NCBI RefSeq assembly: GCF_011174675.1
Contig: NZ_JAANIG010000011.1
Span: forward strand, 50,880 to 114,879
Origin: Perlabentimonas gracilis
GTDB lineage: Bacteria; Bacteroidota; Bacteroidia; Bacteroidales; Tenuifilaceae
DNA: 64,000 nucleotides
Direction: 5' to 3'
Shown here: one piece after another, positions 17,458 through 25,832 of the stretch
Layout of the letters: each line of letters opens with the position of its first letter
Numbering within the stretch: the first letter of the stretch is position 1
Translations under genes and position numbers: made by a program
Notes under the pieces: model-generated
Databases searched by the model: none
Told to the model about the DNA's origin: nothing
What the model saw: only the letters and a program-made list of their open reading frames with translations

Positions 17458-18630
17458 ATGTCCGACAATTATAGGTATTTCCAGCGTGGAGTTTCTGCAT
17501 CCAAAGAGGATGTTCACAAAGCGATTGATCATTTGGATAAGGGGCTTTTTCCCAAAGCCTTTTGCAAAATTGTTCCCGATATACTTACCGGAAGCGCCGA
17601 TCACTGTGTTGTTATGCATGCCGATGGAGCAGGTACAAAATCATCACTTGCGTATATGTACTGGCGCGAAACGGGCGATCTTTCGGTTTGGAGAGGTATA
17701 GCACAGGATGCCATAGTTATGAATATTGACGATTTGCTGTGCGTTGGGGCAACCGACAATATATTGCTATCATCCACCATTGGTAGAAACAAGAATTTAA
17801 TACCCGGCGAGGTTATTGCCGAGATTATTCAGGGTACAGAAGATTTTTGCCAGCAGATGCGAGACCAAGGCGTAAACATTCAGCTTACTGGAGGAGAAAC
17901 TGCCGATGTGGGCGATTTGGTACGTACCGTAATAGTCGACTCAACCGTAACTGCACGTATGCGCCGCTCGGATGTAATAGATAACTCTAACATACGCGAT
18001 GGCGACGTTATTATTGGGCTAACCTCATACGGGCAGGCTTCCTATGAGAATGAGTATAACGGTGGTATGGGCAGCAACGGACTTACCTCTGCACGGCATG
18101 ATGTATTCGAAAAATATTTAGCCGAGAAGTACCCCGAGAGTTTCGACTCAGCCGTCGATAGCAGCCTGGTTTACTCAGGTTCTTACCGACTAACCGATGC
18201 TATTGCCAATTTGGGTGTCGATGCAGGGAAACTGGTGCTTAGCCCCACTCGTACCTATGCTCCAATTATAAAGGAGGTGCTCGATAACTACAGGCCAGTT
18301 ATACATGGTATGGTTCACTGCTCAGGTGGTGCGCAAACCAAGGTTATGAATTTTGTTGATAGTATGTTTGTAGTTAAGGATAACCTGTTCCCTGTTCCTC
18401 CGCTTTTCGACATCATTCAGAAGGAGTCGCAAACCCCTTGGCAGGAGATGTACAAGGTGTTTAATATGGGGCATCGATACGAGATTTACGTTTTCCCCGA
18501 GTATGCCGACGATATTATAGCCATAGCTAAGGAGTATGGAGTAGATGCAATGATTATTGGTTCATGCCACAAGCGCGAAAAGGGAAACAAGCTAGTTGTG
18601 AAAAGCGATAAAGGCGATTTTGAGTATTAG
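17458..18630 (+). CDS. purM: Phosphoribosylformylglycinamidine cyclo-ligase (AIR synthase), Bacteroidota type
   Basis: This 390-residue ATP-dependent enzyme closes the imidazole ring of aminoimidazole ribotide in purine synthesis. The AIRS N-terminal domain has MHADGAGTKSS (56-61 forming the DGAGTK motif), the conserved NIDDLLCVGA near 90, and GGETADVGDLV near 145. The AIRS C-terminal domain has GMVHCSGGAQTKV and FNMGHRYEIYVFPEY. It is longer than E. coli PurM (about 345) and has the divergent N-terminus common in Bacteroidota. It sits close behind the small secreted protein gene, although the functions are unrelated. A strong terminator ends the unit. Confidence 0.93.
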   Translation: MSDNYRYFQRGVSASKEDVHKAIDHLDKGLFPKAFCKIVPDILTGSADHCVVMHADGAGTKSSLAYMYWRETGDLSVWRGIAQDAIVMNIDDLLCVGATDNILLSSTIGRNKNLIPGEVIAEIIQGTEDFCQQMRDQGVNIQLTGGETADVGDLVRTVIVDSTVTARMRRSDVIDNSNIRDGDVIIGLTSYGQASYENEYNGGMGSNGLTSARHDVFEKYLAEKYPESFDSAVDSSLVYSGSYRLTDAIANLGVDAGKLVLSPTRTYAPIIKEVLDNYRPVIHGMVHCSGGAQTKVMNFVDSMFVVKDNLFPVPPLFDIIQKESQTPWQEMYKVFNMGHRYEIYVFPEYADDIIAIAKEYGVDAMIIGSCHKREKGNKLVVKSDKGDFEY

Positions 18631-18663
18631 CAATGTGAAATACAGCTAAATATAAACAGTAAT

Positions 18664-18688
18664 AAGGGAAACGGTTGTTTCCCTTTTT
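18664..18688 (+). terminator. Rho-independent terminator of purM
   Basis: A 9-bp perfect stem, AAGGGAAAC (18664-18672) and GTTTCCCTT (18677-18685), with a 4-nt loop GGTT and a T-run 18684-18688. It lies 33 bp after the stop codon. Confidence 0.85.
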
Positions 18689-18879
18689 CATTTGGCTCGT
18701 GTTGTCAAAGTGCCTGTAAACAATCAATTTCCAACTTTGTTACTATAAGAGCATAAGCCAAAATCCATTATTTATCACAAGGATAAGGTATATGCTATAG
18801 GTCATAATCGTTATGAAAATTGGCCATTTTTTCCTATTATTACAGCACGAAACATTTTAAATTAATCAAAATAAAAACT

Positions 18880-20250
18880 ATGGACCACATTAAGAAGTAC
18901 GTTGAAGAGAACAAGGATCGATTCCTCGATGAGCTTTTTGGGTTGCTTCGCATCCCTTCAATCAGCTCTATTGCCGACCATAAACCCGATATGCAGAAAT
19001 GTGCCGAGTACTGGCGCGATCAGATTCTGAGCGCAGGTGCCGATAAGGCTGAGGTGTTCCCCACCGATGGTCACCCCGTGGTATATGGCGAAAAGATAAT
19101 CGACCCCAAGGCGCCAACTGTTCTGGTTTATGCTCACTACGATGTGATGCCTGTTGACCCCATCGAACTGTGGAATACCAAGCCCTTTGAGCCAGTAGTG
19201 AAGGATGGCAAAATTTGGGCTCGCGGTGCCGATGATGATAAAGGCCAAGGCTTTATGCATGCCAAGGCATTCGAGTTGATGCTAAAAACCAACACATTGC
19301 CCTGTAACGTTAAGTTTATGATTGAGGGTGAAGAAGAGGTTGGCTCGCCAAACCTTGGCAAATGGCTAGAGCAGAACAAGGAAATGCTAAAGTCCGACGT
19401 TATTCTTGTGTCCGACACATCGTTGCTTGGAAAGGATGAGCCATCGATTACAACTGGTCTTCGTGGGCTGTCGTATGTTGAGGTTGAGGTAACTGGTCCC
19501 AATAAAGACCTGCACTCAGGACTATTTGGCGGTGCCGTTGCCAATCCAATCAATATATTGAATAAGCTTATTGCTTCGCTGCACGACGAGAACAACCATA
19601 TTACCATCCCTGGGTTTTACGATGATGTGATGGAGGTTTCTGCCGAGGAGCGTGGCGAAATGGGCAAAGCACCATTTAGCGAGGATAACTACAAAAAGGC
19701 GCTTGATATTGATGAGGTATGGGGTGAGAAGGGATTCACAACCCTTGAGCGTGTTGGTATTCGTCCTACCCTCGATGTGAATGGAATTTGGGGCGGTTAC
19801 ATTGGCGAAGGAGCCAAAACAGTTCTTCCATCAAAGGCGTATGCAAAGATATCTATGCGCTTAGTTCCAAATCAGGATCACAACAAGATAGCTGAACTAT
19901 TTAAAAAGCATTTCGAGGCAATAGCACCTCCTTACGTAAAGGTTAAGGTTAGCTATCTGCATGGAGGCCAAGGATACGTGTCGCCCACCGATAGCCCAGC
20001 ATACAAGGCAGCTAGCAAAGCTATGGAAGATACCTTTGGCAAGAAGCCAATACCTTACCGTAGCGGTGGAAGTATTCCTATCATTAGCACTTTTGAGGAA
20101 ATACTTGGTACCAAATCAATCCTTATTGGTTTTGGACTGGAGTCGGATGCAATTCACTCGCCCAACGAGAACTACCCATTGGAGCAATTCTACAAAGGGA
20201 TTGAAACCATACCGTTGTTCTACAAGTATTTTTCCGAAATGGCAAAGTAG
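18880..20250 (+). CDS. M20 family dipeptidase
   Basis: The ATG at 18880 (MDHIKKYVEENKDRFLDELF) is used. The upstream extension to 18820 is a lysine/asparagine-rich stretch without family character. The 456-residue metallopeptidase resembles cytosolic non-specific dipeptidases and PepV-like enzymes. Metal-binding residues seen are His86 in YAHYDVMP with Asp88, Asp118 in RGADDDKGQ, and the EGEEEVGSP segment with the catalytic and metal acids at about 152-153. A lid/dimerisation domain with the tetrahedral-state motif DLHSGLFGG follows near 208. A C-terminal metal histidine is present in AIHSPNE. No signal peptide is seen, so it acts in the cytoplasm on small peptides. Confidence 0.93.
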   Translation: MDHIKKYVEENKDRFLDELFGLLRIPSISSIADHKPDMQKCAEYWRDQILSAGADKAEVFPTDGHPVVYGEKIIDPKAPTVLVYAHYDVMPVDPIELWNTKPFEPVVKDGKIWARGADDDKGQGFMHAKAFELMLKTNTLPCNVKFMIEGEEEVGSPNLGKWLEQNKEMLKSDVILVSDTSLLGKDEPSITTGLRGLSYVEVEVTGPNKDLHSGLFGGAVANPINILNKLIASLHDENNHITIPGFYDDVMEVSAEERGEMGKAPFSEDNYKKALDIDEVWGEKGFTTLERVGIRPTLDVNGIWGGYIGEGAKTVLPSKAYAKISMRLVPNQDHNKIAELFKKHFEAIAPPYVKVKVSYLHGGQGYVSPTDSPAYKAASKAMEDTFGKKPIPYRSGGSIPIISTFEEILGTKSILIGFGLESDAIHSPNENYPLEQFYKGIETIPLFYKYFSEMAK

Positions 20251-20278
20251 AACACTCCCGTTTTTGAGTAAAACATAT

Positions 20279-20311
20279 TCCCAGCCAAATTTTTGGCTGG
20301 GATATTTTTTT
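20279..20311 (+). terminator. Rho-independent terminator of the dipeptidase gene
   Basis: An 8-bp perfect stem, TCCCAGCC (20279-20286) and GGCTGGGA (20295-20302), with an 8-nt loop and a T-run 20305-20311. Confidence 0.85.
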
Positions 20312-20372
20312 AGTATCTGTGGAAATATTGATAGCATTTTGCTAACTTGCATGCATAATAATCCTACTTACC

Positions 20373-20894
20373 ATGAAACCAATAAGCATCTTTACCTACC
20401 TGTATCTTGCCATTCTTTTAGTGTTTTTTTATGGGTGTGCTGGTGGTGATAGTCAGCAGGTGAAAGAGGAGCGAGAGGCAGCAAAGCAGGAGATTGCAGA
20501 AGAAGCCGTTAAGGCTTGGATGATTAAGTCCAACGACTATCCGCATTACAAGCCTGTGGTTTTTGGCGACTTAACCCCACGCTATGAAAAGTCGACCCGA
20601 ACACTGCAGCTCTCCATCGAGATAGCCAATGAGGAGGCAATTCGGAATACAGCCGATAACAAGCATAAGCTCGATAGCCTTAAGGCCGAAATTGCTAAGT
20701 ACAAGAGTGATATGCTGGGGTACCTGTTACCCCATAAGTTTCAGGAGCAAAATATGGCGGGCGAGATAATTAATCGCGAACTGCTATTCTTTCTCGACAC
20801 AAGCCTGAGAGTAGCCTCGGCATTGCCCCCTGAGTCGTTCGACTATATCCTCGACGAAAAGGTTTTTTTTAGGCCAGATAAGGATTTTGAGTAG
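20373..20894 (+). CDS. Lipoprotein of unknown function
   Basis: This 173-residue protein has a lipoprotein signal. A hydrophobic stretch ends in FFYGCAGG with the lipidated Cys at residue 22. The mature part is charged and probably helical at both ends (QQVKEEREAAKQEIAEEA, then KHKLDSLKAEIAKYKSD). The middle is globular, with HYKPVVFGDLTPRYEK. I do not recognise a family. It is a single gene that converges on lplA with only 6 bp between the stop codons. Confidence 0.8.
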   Translation: MKPISIFTYLYLAILLVFFYGCAGGDSQQVKEEREAAKQEIAEEAVKAWMIKSNDYPHYKPVVFGDLTPRYEKSTRTLQLSIEIANEEAIRNTADNKHKLDSLKAEIAKYKSDMLGYLLPHKFQEQNMAGEIINRELLFFLDTSLRVASALPPESFDYILDEKVFFRPDKDFE

Positions 20895-20900
20895 GCGTTG

Positions 20901-21869
20901 CTAGAATAGCGCTTCGAATATCTTTTGTTGCATCTCAATGGAGAGTAATGCTCCGCTGAGGTGCTTTTTTACGTCTTCCTCCTTGTGGTTGCATCCCTTA
21001 AGGCTACTCTCAAGGGTCTCCTTTTCGAATGAGCTAAAGTCATTAGCTGTAACCTCAACTTTTGAAATTATACCCTTTTGCACCTCTACTGAAACAGCGA
21101 GGATCTTACCTTTTATTGTTATGCTTCGTGAAAAGCTATAGCTGGGCGAATAGCCAAAATTCCATTGCCAAGTGTTGTACTTCTGGTGTACTAAATCATT
21201 AATTGCCTCAATGTCTTTGTGGGAAAGTGTGTGAAGAGTTAGGTTGCTATACATCTTTTGCATTTGCTCTATGATGTGATTCCTGAACCGTTTGAGCGTA
21301 AAGCCGGGTGGTAGATGTTCGCTTAGGTTTGTGGTTTTGGCCCTTACCGATTTTACGGCTTTGTCGGAGTACAAATCGTTGCTAATGTATAGCAGCTGGG
21401 CTAGAGTATCCATATTGGTCGAGAAGAGTAGCGTTCCATGATGCATCACCCGGTTTTTGAATACATGCTCCGCATTCCCCGAGATTTTTTTACCGCCCAC
21501 GTTAAGGCTATTGTGCCCTTCGAAACGAGCATCTACCCCAAGCTCATTAAGCAGTTCAATTATTGGTTTAGTATACCCCCTGAAATCTACTAAATTCCCG
21601 TCGAGGCTGTTCTTAATAAACGTGAAGTTCAGGTTGCCCGTGTCATGGTATACTGCTCCTCCGCCCGAAAGCCTACGGACAATTTTCACTTTTGTGTTCT
21701 TCGCGAGTTTGTAGTTAACCTCGGCAAAGGTATTCTGGTGCTTGCCTACAATTACCGATGGCTCATTAACGTAAAGCATAAATATATCATCGGAGTAATT
21801 TTTCAGAAGATACTCTTCGGTGGCAATATTAAAGTAGGGGTCATACCCTTCTTGGTTTATAAGTAGCAT
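20901..21869 (-). CDS. lplA: Lipoate-protein ligase A
   Basis: This 322-residue enzyme activates lipoate with ATP and transfers it to lysine on E2 or GcvH lipoyl domains, in the cytoplasm. The catalytic domain carries the signature RRLSGGGAVYHDTGN at 65-79, the lysine of KKISGNAEH (Lys128) that contacts lipoyl-AMP, and HHGTLLFSTNMD near 149. The C-terminal accessory domain (from about 230) has FGYSPSYSF and the usual INDLVHQKY entry. No 2-oxo acid dehydrogenase genes are nearby. The minus strand has a -7-like TAAATTTG at 21899-21892, just beside the MITE-like element that begins at 21915. Confidence 0.94.
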   Translation of the reverse strand: MLLINQEGYDPYFNIATEEYLLKNYSDDIFMLYVNEPSVIVGKHQNTFAEVNYKLAKNTKVKIVRRLSGGGAVYHDTGNLNFTFIKNSLDGNLVDFRGYTKPIIELLNELGVDARFEGHNSLNVGGKKISGNAEHVFKNRVMHHGTLLFSTNMDTLAQLLYISNDLYSDKAVKSVRAKTTNLSEHLPPGFTLKRFRNHIIEQMQKMYSNLTLHTLSHKDIEAINDLVHQKYNTWQWNFGYSPSYSFSRSITIKGKILAVSVEVQKGIISKVEVTANDFSSFEKETLESSLKGCNHKEEDVKKHLSGALLSIEMQQKIFEALF

Positions 21870-21891
21870 TGTCCGTCTCCTTTTTACAATC

Positions 21892-21899
21892 CAAATTTA
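21892..21899 (-). promoter_or_regulatory. Candidate -7 element of lplA
   Basis: The minus strand reads TAAATTTG, an exact TAnnTTTG match 22 bp before the lplA ATG. The -33 position would fall inside the adjacent repeat element, so the insertion may have supplied or replaced upstream promoter sequence. Confidence 0.4.
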
Positions 21900-21914
21900 T
21901 ATAAAAAGAAACAT

Positions 21915-22113
21915 TAGTGTCCGACTAAGTATTTTGTAAAATGATAATAATGCGATAGATTTCTCGCTTCGCTCGAAATGACAGGCTGTTACGCTGTCAG
22001 GGGTGAGGGGGTGAAGGCGGCGTAGCCGCCTTCACCCCCTCACCCCTTATACCTCTTGAAAGTACTGTCATTTCGAGCGAAGCGAGAAATCTATATTTAT
22101 TAGTCGGTCAGTA
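21915..22113. mobile_element. MITE-like hairpin element, copy 1 (about 199 bp)
   Basis: No open frame. Near-terminal inverted repeats GTGTCCGACTAA (left) and TTAGTCGGTCAG (right) are bounded by TA dinucleotides on both sides. Inside are longer inverted arms (AGATTTCTCGCTTCGCTCGA from 21957 against its complement near 22070-22096) and a central near-perfect hairpin GGGGTGAGGGGGTGAAGGCG / CGCCTTCACCCCCTCACCCC. It is nearly identical to 38229-38428. The TA flanks suggest a non-autonomous relative of an IS630/Tc1-type element, or a REP-like sequence. No transposase is within the window. Confidence 0.75.
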
Positions 22114-22116
22114 GTG

Positions 22117-22148
22117 AAAAAGAAAAAGCCACCCAAAGCAGGATGGCT
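22117..22148 (-). terminator. Terminator of the cyclic-DPG-synthetase-like gene
   Basis: On the minus strand AGCCATCC (22148-22141) pairs with GGGTGGCT (22134-22127), including one G-U pair, with a 6-nt loop. It is followed by a T-rich tract TTTTTCTTTTTC down to 22116. It starts 23 bp after the stop codon. Confidence 0.7.
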
Positions 22149-22170
22149 CTTCCGTAGGAAACAAATATTG

Positions 22171-23511
22171 TTACTTAAGGTTGTGTTTCTTCACAAAATC
22201 CTCAAGAACACCCTTTAGGTCGGGCTTGCCAATCTCGGACAGATCGTAGAATACGCGCGCAGTTGGCTTTTTAATATTAACGATGCGCGAAAGGTCGATA
22301 GGTGTGCCAATAATTACTGTGTCGCAATCGGTATTGTTAATGGTCGCCTCAAGGTCTTTTAGCTGCTGTTCGCCATAGCCCATTGCAGGAAGAATATTCC
22401 CAATGTTTGGGTAAATCTCATAGGTTTCTTTTAGCTTACCAACAAGGTAGGGCCTGGCGTCAATTTCTTCGCTGCAGCCAAACTTGCGAGCCGCAACGGT
22501 ACCTGCCCCAATCTTCATGTTGCCATGGGTTAGGGTTGGGCCATCCTCAACAATTAGGCAGCGCTTACCTTTAATAAGTTCGGGTTTGTCAACCGAAATT
22601 GGCGATGCGCCATCAACAACAATTGCGTTGGGGTTGCGGCTGGCAATATTTTCGCGAACAGTTTGAATCCCCTCAGGACTGGCTGAGTCCATCTTGTTAA
22701 TTACAACAACATCGGCCAAACGAAGGTTTACTTCACCAGGGTAGTAGCTAATCTCGTTACCTGCTCGGTGTGGGTCGGCTACGGTAATGGTTAGGTCGGG
22801 CTTATAGAATGCGAAGTCGTTATTTCCGCCATCCCAAAGAATAACATCACAACCTGATGGATCTTTTTCTGCTTCGCGAAGAATCGCTTCGTAGTCAACG
22901 CCGGCGTATATAACGTTTCCGCGAACTACGTGTGGTTCGTATTCTTCCATCTCCTCAATAGTACACTTATGCTTGGCTAGGTCTTCAACCACAGCGTAAC
23001 GCTGTACCTTTTGTGCAACTAAATCGCCATAGGGCATTGGGTGGCGAACGGCAACAACCTTAAGTCCCATATCCATTAGATGTTCAATCACTCTCCGTGA
23101 GGTTTGCGATTTTCCGCATCCTGTGCGGGTTGCCACAACTGCAATTACTGGTTTGGTGCTTTTTACCATGGTCTCACTGGGACCTAAAAGTAAAAAATTA
23201 GCTCCAGCAGCGTTAACTGTGGAGCTAATTCTCATAACGTGAGCATAGTTAACATCACTGTAGGAGAATACACAGTCGTGTACATGTTTCTCTTTAATAA
23301 TGGTTACGAGTTCTTCCTCGGCTACAATGGGAATTCCGGTGGGGTAAAGAGCTCCGGCAAGCTCAGCGGGATATTTTCTACCATCAATGTCGGGGATTTG
23401 TGCAGCAGTAAATGCTACCACGTTGTACTGCTCGTTATCGCGGAAGAAGGTGTTGAAGTTGTGGAAATCTCTTCCGGCTGCACCGATAATAACTACATTT
23501 CGTTTGTTCAT
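22171..23511 (-). CDS. Cyclic 2,3-diphosphoglycerate synthetase-like P-loop protein
   Basis: This 446-residue protein has two parts. The N-terminal Rossmann-like half opens MNKRNVVIIGAAGRDFHNFN. From about 120 a P-loop domain carries ATRTGCGKSQTSRR (127-140), a switch-like DVILWDGGNND near 223, ADPHRAGNE and the base-recognition-like VVINKMDSA. In archaea relatives synthesise cyclic 2,3-diphosphoglycerate from 2,3-DPG with ATP. Bacterial homologues with this length are often annotated as such or simply as predicted GTPases, and their substrate is untested as far as I know. It is monocistronic. It has a -7-like TAATTTTG at 23590-23583 on the minus strand and a terminator. Confidence 0.78.
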   Translation of the reverse strand: MNKRNVVIIGAAGRDFHNFNTFFRDNEQYNVVAFTAAQIPDIDGRKYPAELAGALYPTGIPIVAEEELVTIIKEKHVHDCVFSYSDVNYAHVMRISSTVNAAGANFLLLGPSETMVKSTKPVIAVVATRTGCGKSQTSRRVIEHLMDMGLKVVAVRHPMPYGDLVAQKVQRYAVVEDLAKHKCTIEEMEEYEPHVVRGNVIYAGVDYEAILREAEKDPSGCDVILWDGGNNDFAFYKPDLTITVADPHRAGNEISYYPGEVNLRLADVVVINKMDSASPEGIQTVRENIASRNPNAIVVDGASPISVDKPELIKGKRCLIVEDGPTLTHGNMKIGAGTVAARKFGCSEEIDARPYLVGKLKETYEIYPNIGNILPAMGYGEQQLKDLEATINNTDCDTVIIGTPIDLSRIVNIKKPTARVFYDLSEIGKPDLKGVLEDFVKKHNLK

Positions 23512-23903
23512 AAAACTTTTAGATTTAATTGGTTAAATACTCTGTGATACTGGGTGTAAAATGGTGCGCTAAATACGCCCAACAAAATTAGAAGTTTATA
23601 GTTCCGACGAAAGTTCTATCAAAAAAAAATTAAAGAAGCAAGTTTTTTAAGGGCATTTTCACCTTCTAATTGCTTGTTTTTACGAATGTTATAAAGCATA
23701 TGTTAAGAAACATATAAATGTTATCGTGCCCACATAGACAGGGTATTATGTTTTTTGATTCATTAATTCGGTCGTTTTGCTGTGTTGGGATGGGTTTTAG
23801 CATTTGCTTTGATCTGAAAAAAGTGTATGGAGGGCTAGTTTGAGGGGCGTGTGTCACATTATGTTGCCCAATTTTGCTACTTTTGCACAAAATCAGTATA
23901 GCT
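23512..23903. other. Divergent intergenic region with two promoter-like elements
   Basis: 392 bp between the cyclic-DPG-synthetase-like gene (minus) and lptB (plus). The minus-strand -7 match TAATTTTG is at 23590-23583. The plus-strand -7 match TACTTTTG is at 23878-23885, 18 bp before the lptB ATG. A run of nine A residues lies near 23621. No RNA gene or credible small ORF was seen in the middle. Confidence 0.55.
23878..23885 (+). promoter_or_regulatory. Candidate -7 element of lptB
   Basis: TACTTTTG matches TAnnTTTG exactly, with GC following. No good -33 was found. Its position supports the ATG at 23904 rather than the longer frame starting at 23874. Confidence 0.4.
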
Positions 23904-24641
23904 ATGGAGAAGAAGATGAGGCTGCATACCGATAGCCTTGTGAAAAGATATAAGTCGCGAACAGTGGTGAAAGGTGCTTCGGTTGAGGTTAGCCAAGGTG
24001 AAATTGTGGGATTGCTTGGCCCAAACGGCGCAGGCAAAACCACCACCTTTTATATGATTGTGGGACTGGTGACGCCCAACGATGGAAGGATTTTTCTTGA
24101 CGATATTGAAATTACCAAGGAGCCTGTTTATCGGCGCGCCCAGCGTGGGATTGGGTACCTGGCCCAAGAGGCATCCGTGTTTCGTAACCTTAGCGTAGAG
24201 GATAACCTGAAGGCCGTTTTGGAGATGACCTCCTTCACCAAGGAGTATCAGCGCGAAAAGGTTGAATCTCTGCTCGATGAATTTGGTCTGCAGAAGATTA
24301 GAAAAAGTATGGGTATACAGCTAAGTGGGGGTGAGCGGAGGCGTACCGAGATAGCTCGTGCATTGGCTCTTGAGCCCAAATTTATCCTGCTCGACGAGCC
24401 TTTTGCTGGAGTTGACCCAATTGCAGTTGAGGATATACAAACCATTGTGGCCAAGCTTAAGGATAAAAATATTGGTATATTAATTACCGACCATAATGTG
24501 CATGAAACCCTAACCATAACCGATAGGGCGTATTTGCTTTTTGAGGGCGATATCCTCAAGGCTGGTACAGCAGAGGAACTAGCCGAGGATCCAGAGGTTC
24601 GCAAGGTTTACCTTGGTCAAAATTTTGAGCTCAGACGATAG
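23904..24641 (+). CDS. lptB: LPS export ABC transporter ATPase LptB
   Basis: The ATG at 23904 (MEKKMRLHTDSLVKRYKSRT) is chosen because a -7 element overlaps the upstream extension. The 245-residue ATPase powers LptFG, which extract LPS from the inner membrane and feed the periplasmic Lpt bridge. Motifs present are Walker A GPNGAGKTTT (39-48), the Q-loop region YLAQEASVFRNLSVEDNL, the signature LSGGERRRTEIARAL, Walker B FILLDEPFAGVDP and the H-loop ITDHNVHET. LSGGERRR and the FAGVDP tail are typical of LptB rather than generic ABC ATPases. It heads a likely operon with the M14 peptidase and a lipoprotein. Confidence 0.94.
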   Translation: MEKKMRLHTDSLVKRYKSRTVVKGASVEVSQGEIVGLLGPNGAGKTTTFYMIVGLVTPNDGRIFLDDIEITKEPVYRRAQRGIGYLAQEASVFRNLSVEDNLKAVLEMTSFTKEYQREKVESLLDEFGLQKIRKSMGIQLSGGERRRTEIARALALEPKFILLDEPFAGVDPIAVEDIQTIVAKLKDKNIGILITDHNVHETLTITDRAYLLFEGDILKAGTAEELAEDPEVRKVYLGQNFELRR

Positions 24642-24687
24642 TTCTCAACTTGAATAGATAAATCAGTTACTTTATAACATCAACTCC

Positions 24688-25815
24688 ATGAAAATTTCAT
24701 CAAATTTTGATAGCGGTAATATCGAAATAGTTAGCATCGAGAAGCATGATAACATTAGGCTAAGGATTAGAACGGATTCCTATGCCGATACCTTTCAGTG
24801 GTTCTACTTCCGTGTGCATGGTGCCGAAGGTTTTCCCTGTAAATTTCATGTAGATAATGCTGCACAGGCTAGCTACCCCGAGGGATGGCCAGGATACAAT
24901 GTGTACGCTTCGTACGATAGGGTTATCTGGTTTTGCGTGCCTACTACCTACGCCAATGGTGTGCTTTCCTTTGAGCACACCCCCATTGAGAACTCCGTGT
25001 TCTTTGCATACTCAACCCCTTATACCTACGATCAACACCTCGATATGGTAAGCGCAGCACAGCTCTCGCCTCTTTGCGTATTAGAACTACTTGGCGAAAC
25101 GGTTGAGGGACGCGATATCGACCTGCTTGTGGTTGGCGAACCAGACGAGAGCAAACGTAAGATTTGGATAGTTGCCCGACAGCATCCAGGTGAGCCGCAA
25201 TCGGAATGGTTCATGCAAGGGCTAATTGAAAGGCTTATAGATGAGAGCGATCCCGTATCGCGAACACTACTATCCAAGGCCGTTTTTTACCTTGTCCCCA
25301 GCATGAATATTGATGGTGCGTTTGCCGGAAACCTTCGGGTTAATGCTGCTGGAAAGAATCTTAATCGCGAGTGGGCAAAGCCCGATGCCGAGCTTTGTCC
25401 CGAGGTGTACTATGTGAGAAAGAAAATGGAAGAGGTTGGCGTAGATATGTTTCTCGATATTCATGCCGACGAGGGCTTGCCCTACTGCTTTGCCTCTGGT
25501 ATTGAGGGTATCCCATCGTACGATGAGCGACTCAGATGGCTCCAGGAGAATTTCCTTGCCAAATGGGTAGAGTATAGCCCCGATTTTCAGACCGAGCAGG
25601 GATATCCTAAGAACGAGCCGGGCAAGGCTAACCTTAGTATTGGGTCAAAGTTTGTAGGCGAGCATTTCAAGTGTATGTCCATGACCATCGAGATGCCCTT
25701 TAAGGATAATGCTAACCTACCCGATAGAAATTTTGGGTGGTCATCCGATCGTGCCATGAGGCTTGGCGAGAGCGTGCTGGGCCCAATAAATTTCGTTATC
25801 GATAACTTACGCTAG
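24688..25815 (+). CDS. M14 family zinc carboxypeptidase (cytosolic carboxypeptidase type)
   Basis: This 375-residue protein has no signal peptide. An N-terminal beta-sandwich (about 1-115) precedes the M14 peptidase domain, an arrangement found in the cytosolic carboxypeptidase (CCP/AGBL-like) branch. Zinc ligands are His166 and Glu169 (RQHPGEPQSEW) and His259 (LDIHADEG). The substrate-binding Asn-Arg pair is in GKNLNREW (226-227). The general base is Glu335 in MTIEMPFKD. In bacteria the substrates of this branch are unclear; removal of C-terminal acidic residues or peptidoglycan peptide trimming are options. It lies 46 bp after lptB and 17 bp before a lipoprotein gene. Confidence 0.9.
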   Translation: MKISSNFDSGNIEIVSIEKHDNIRLRIRTDSYADTFQWFYFRVHGAEGFPCKFHVDNAAQASYPEGWPGYNVYASYDRVIWFCVPTTYANGVLSFEHTPIENSVFFAYSTPYTYDQHLDMVSAAQLSPLCVLELLGETVEGRDIDLLVVGEPDESKRKIWIVARQHPGEPQSEWFMQGLIERLIDESDPVSRTLLSKAVFYLVPSMNIDGAFAGNLRVNAAGKNLNREWAKPDAELCPEVYYVRKKMEEVGVDMFLDIHADEGLPYCFASGIEGIPSYDERLRWLQENFLAKWVEYSPDFQTEQGYPKNEPGKANLSIGSKFVGEHFKCMSMTIEMPFKDNANLPDRNFGWSSDRAMRLGESVLGPINFVIDNLR

Positions 25816-25832
25816 ACTAATAAACAGATCAA

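Noticed and set aside
21915..22113. Plain Rho-independent terminator between lplA and the cyclic-DPG-synthetase-like gene
   Set aside because: The hairpin lies upstream of lplA rather than at a gene end. It has no T-run, and the full 200-bp sequence recurs at 38229. A separate terminator is present at 22117-22148.
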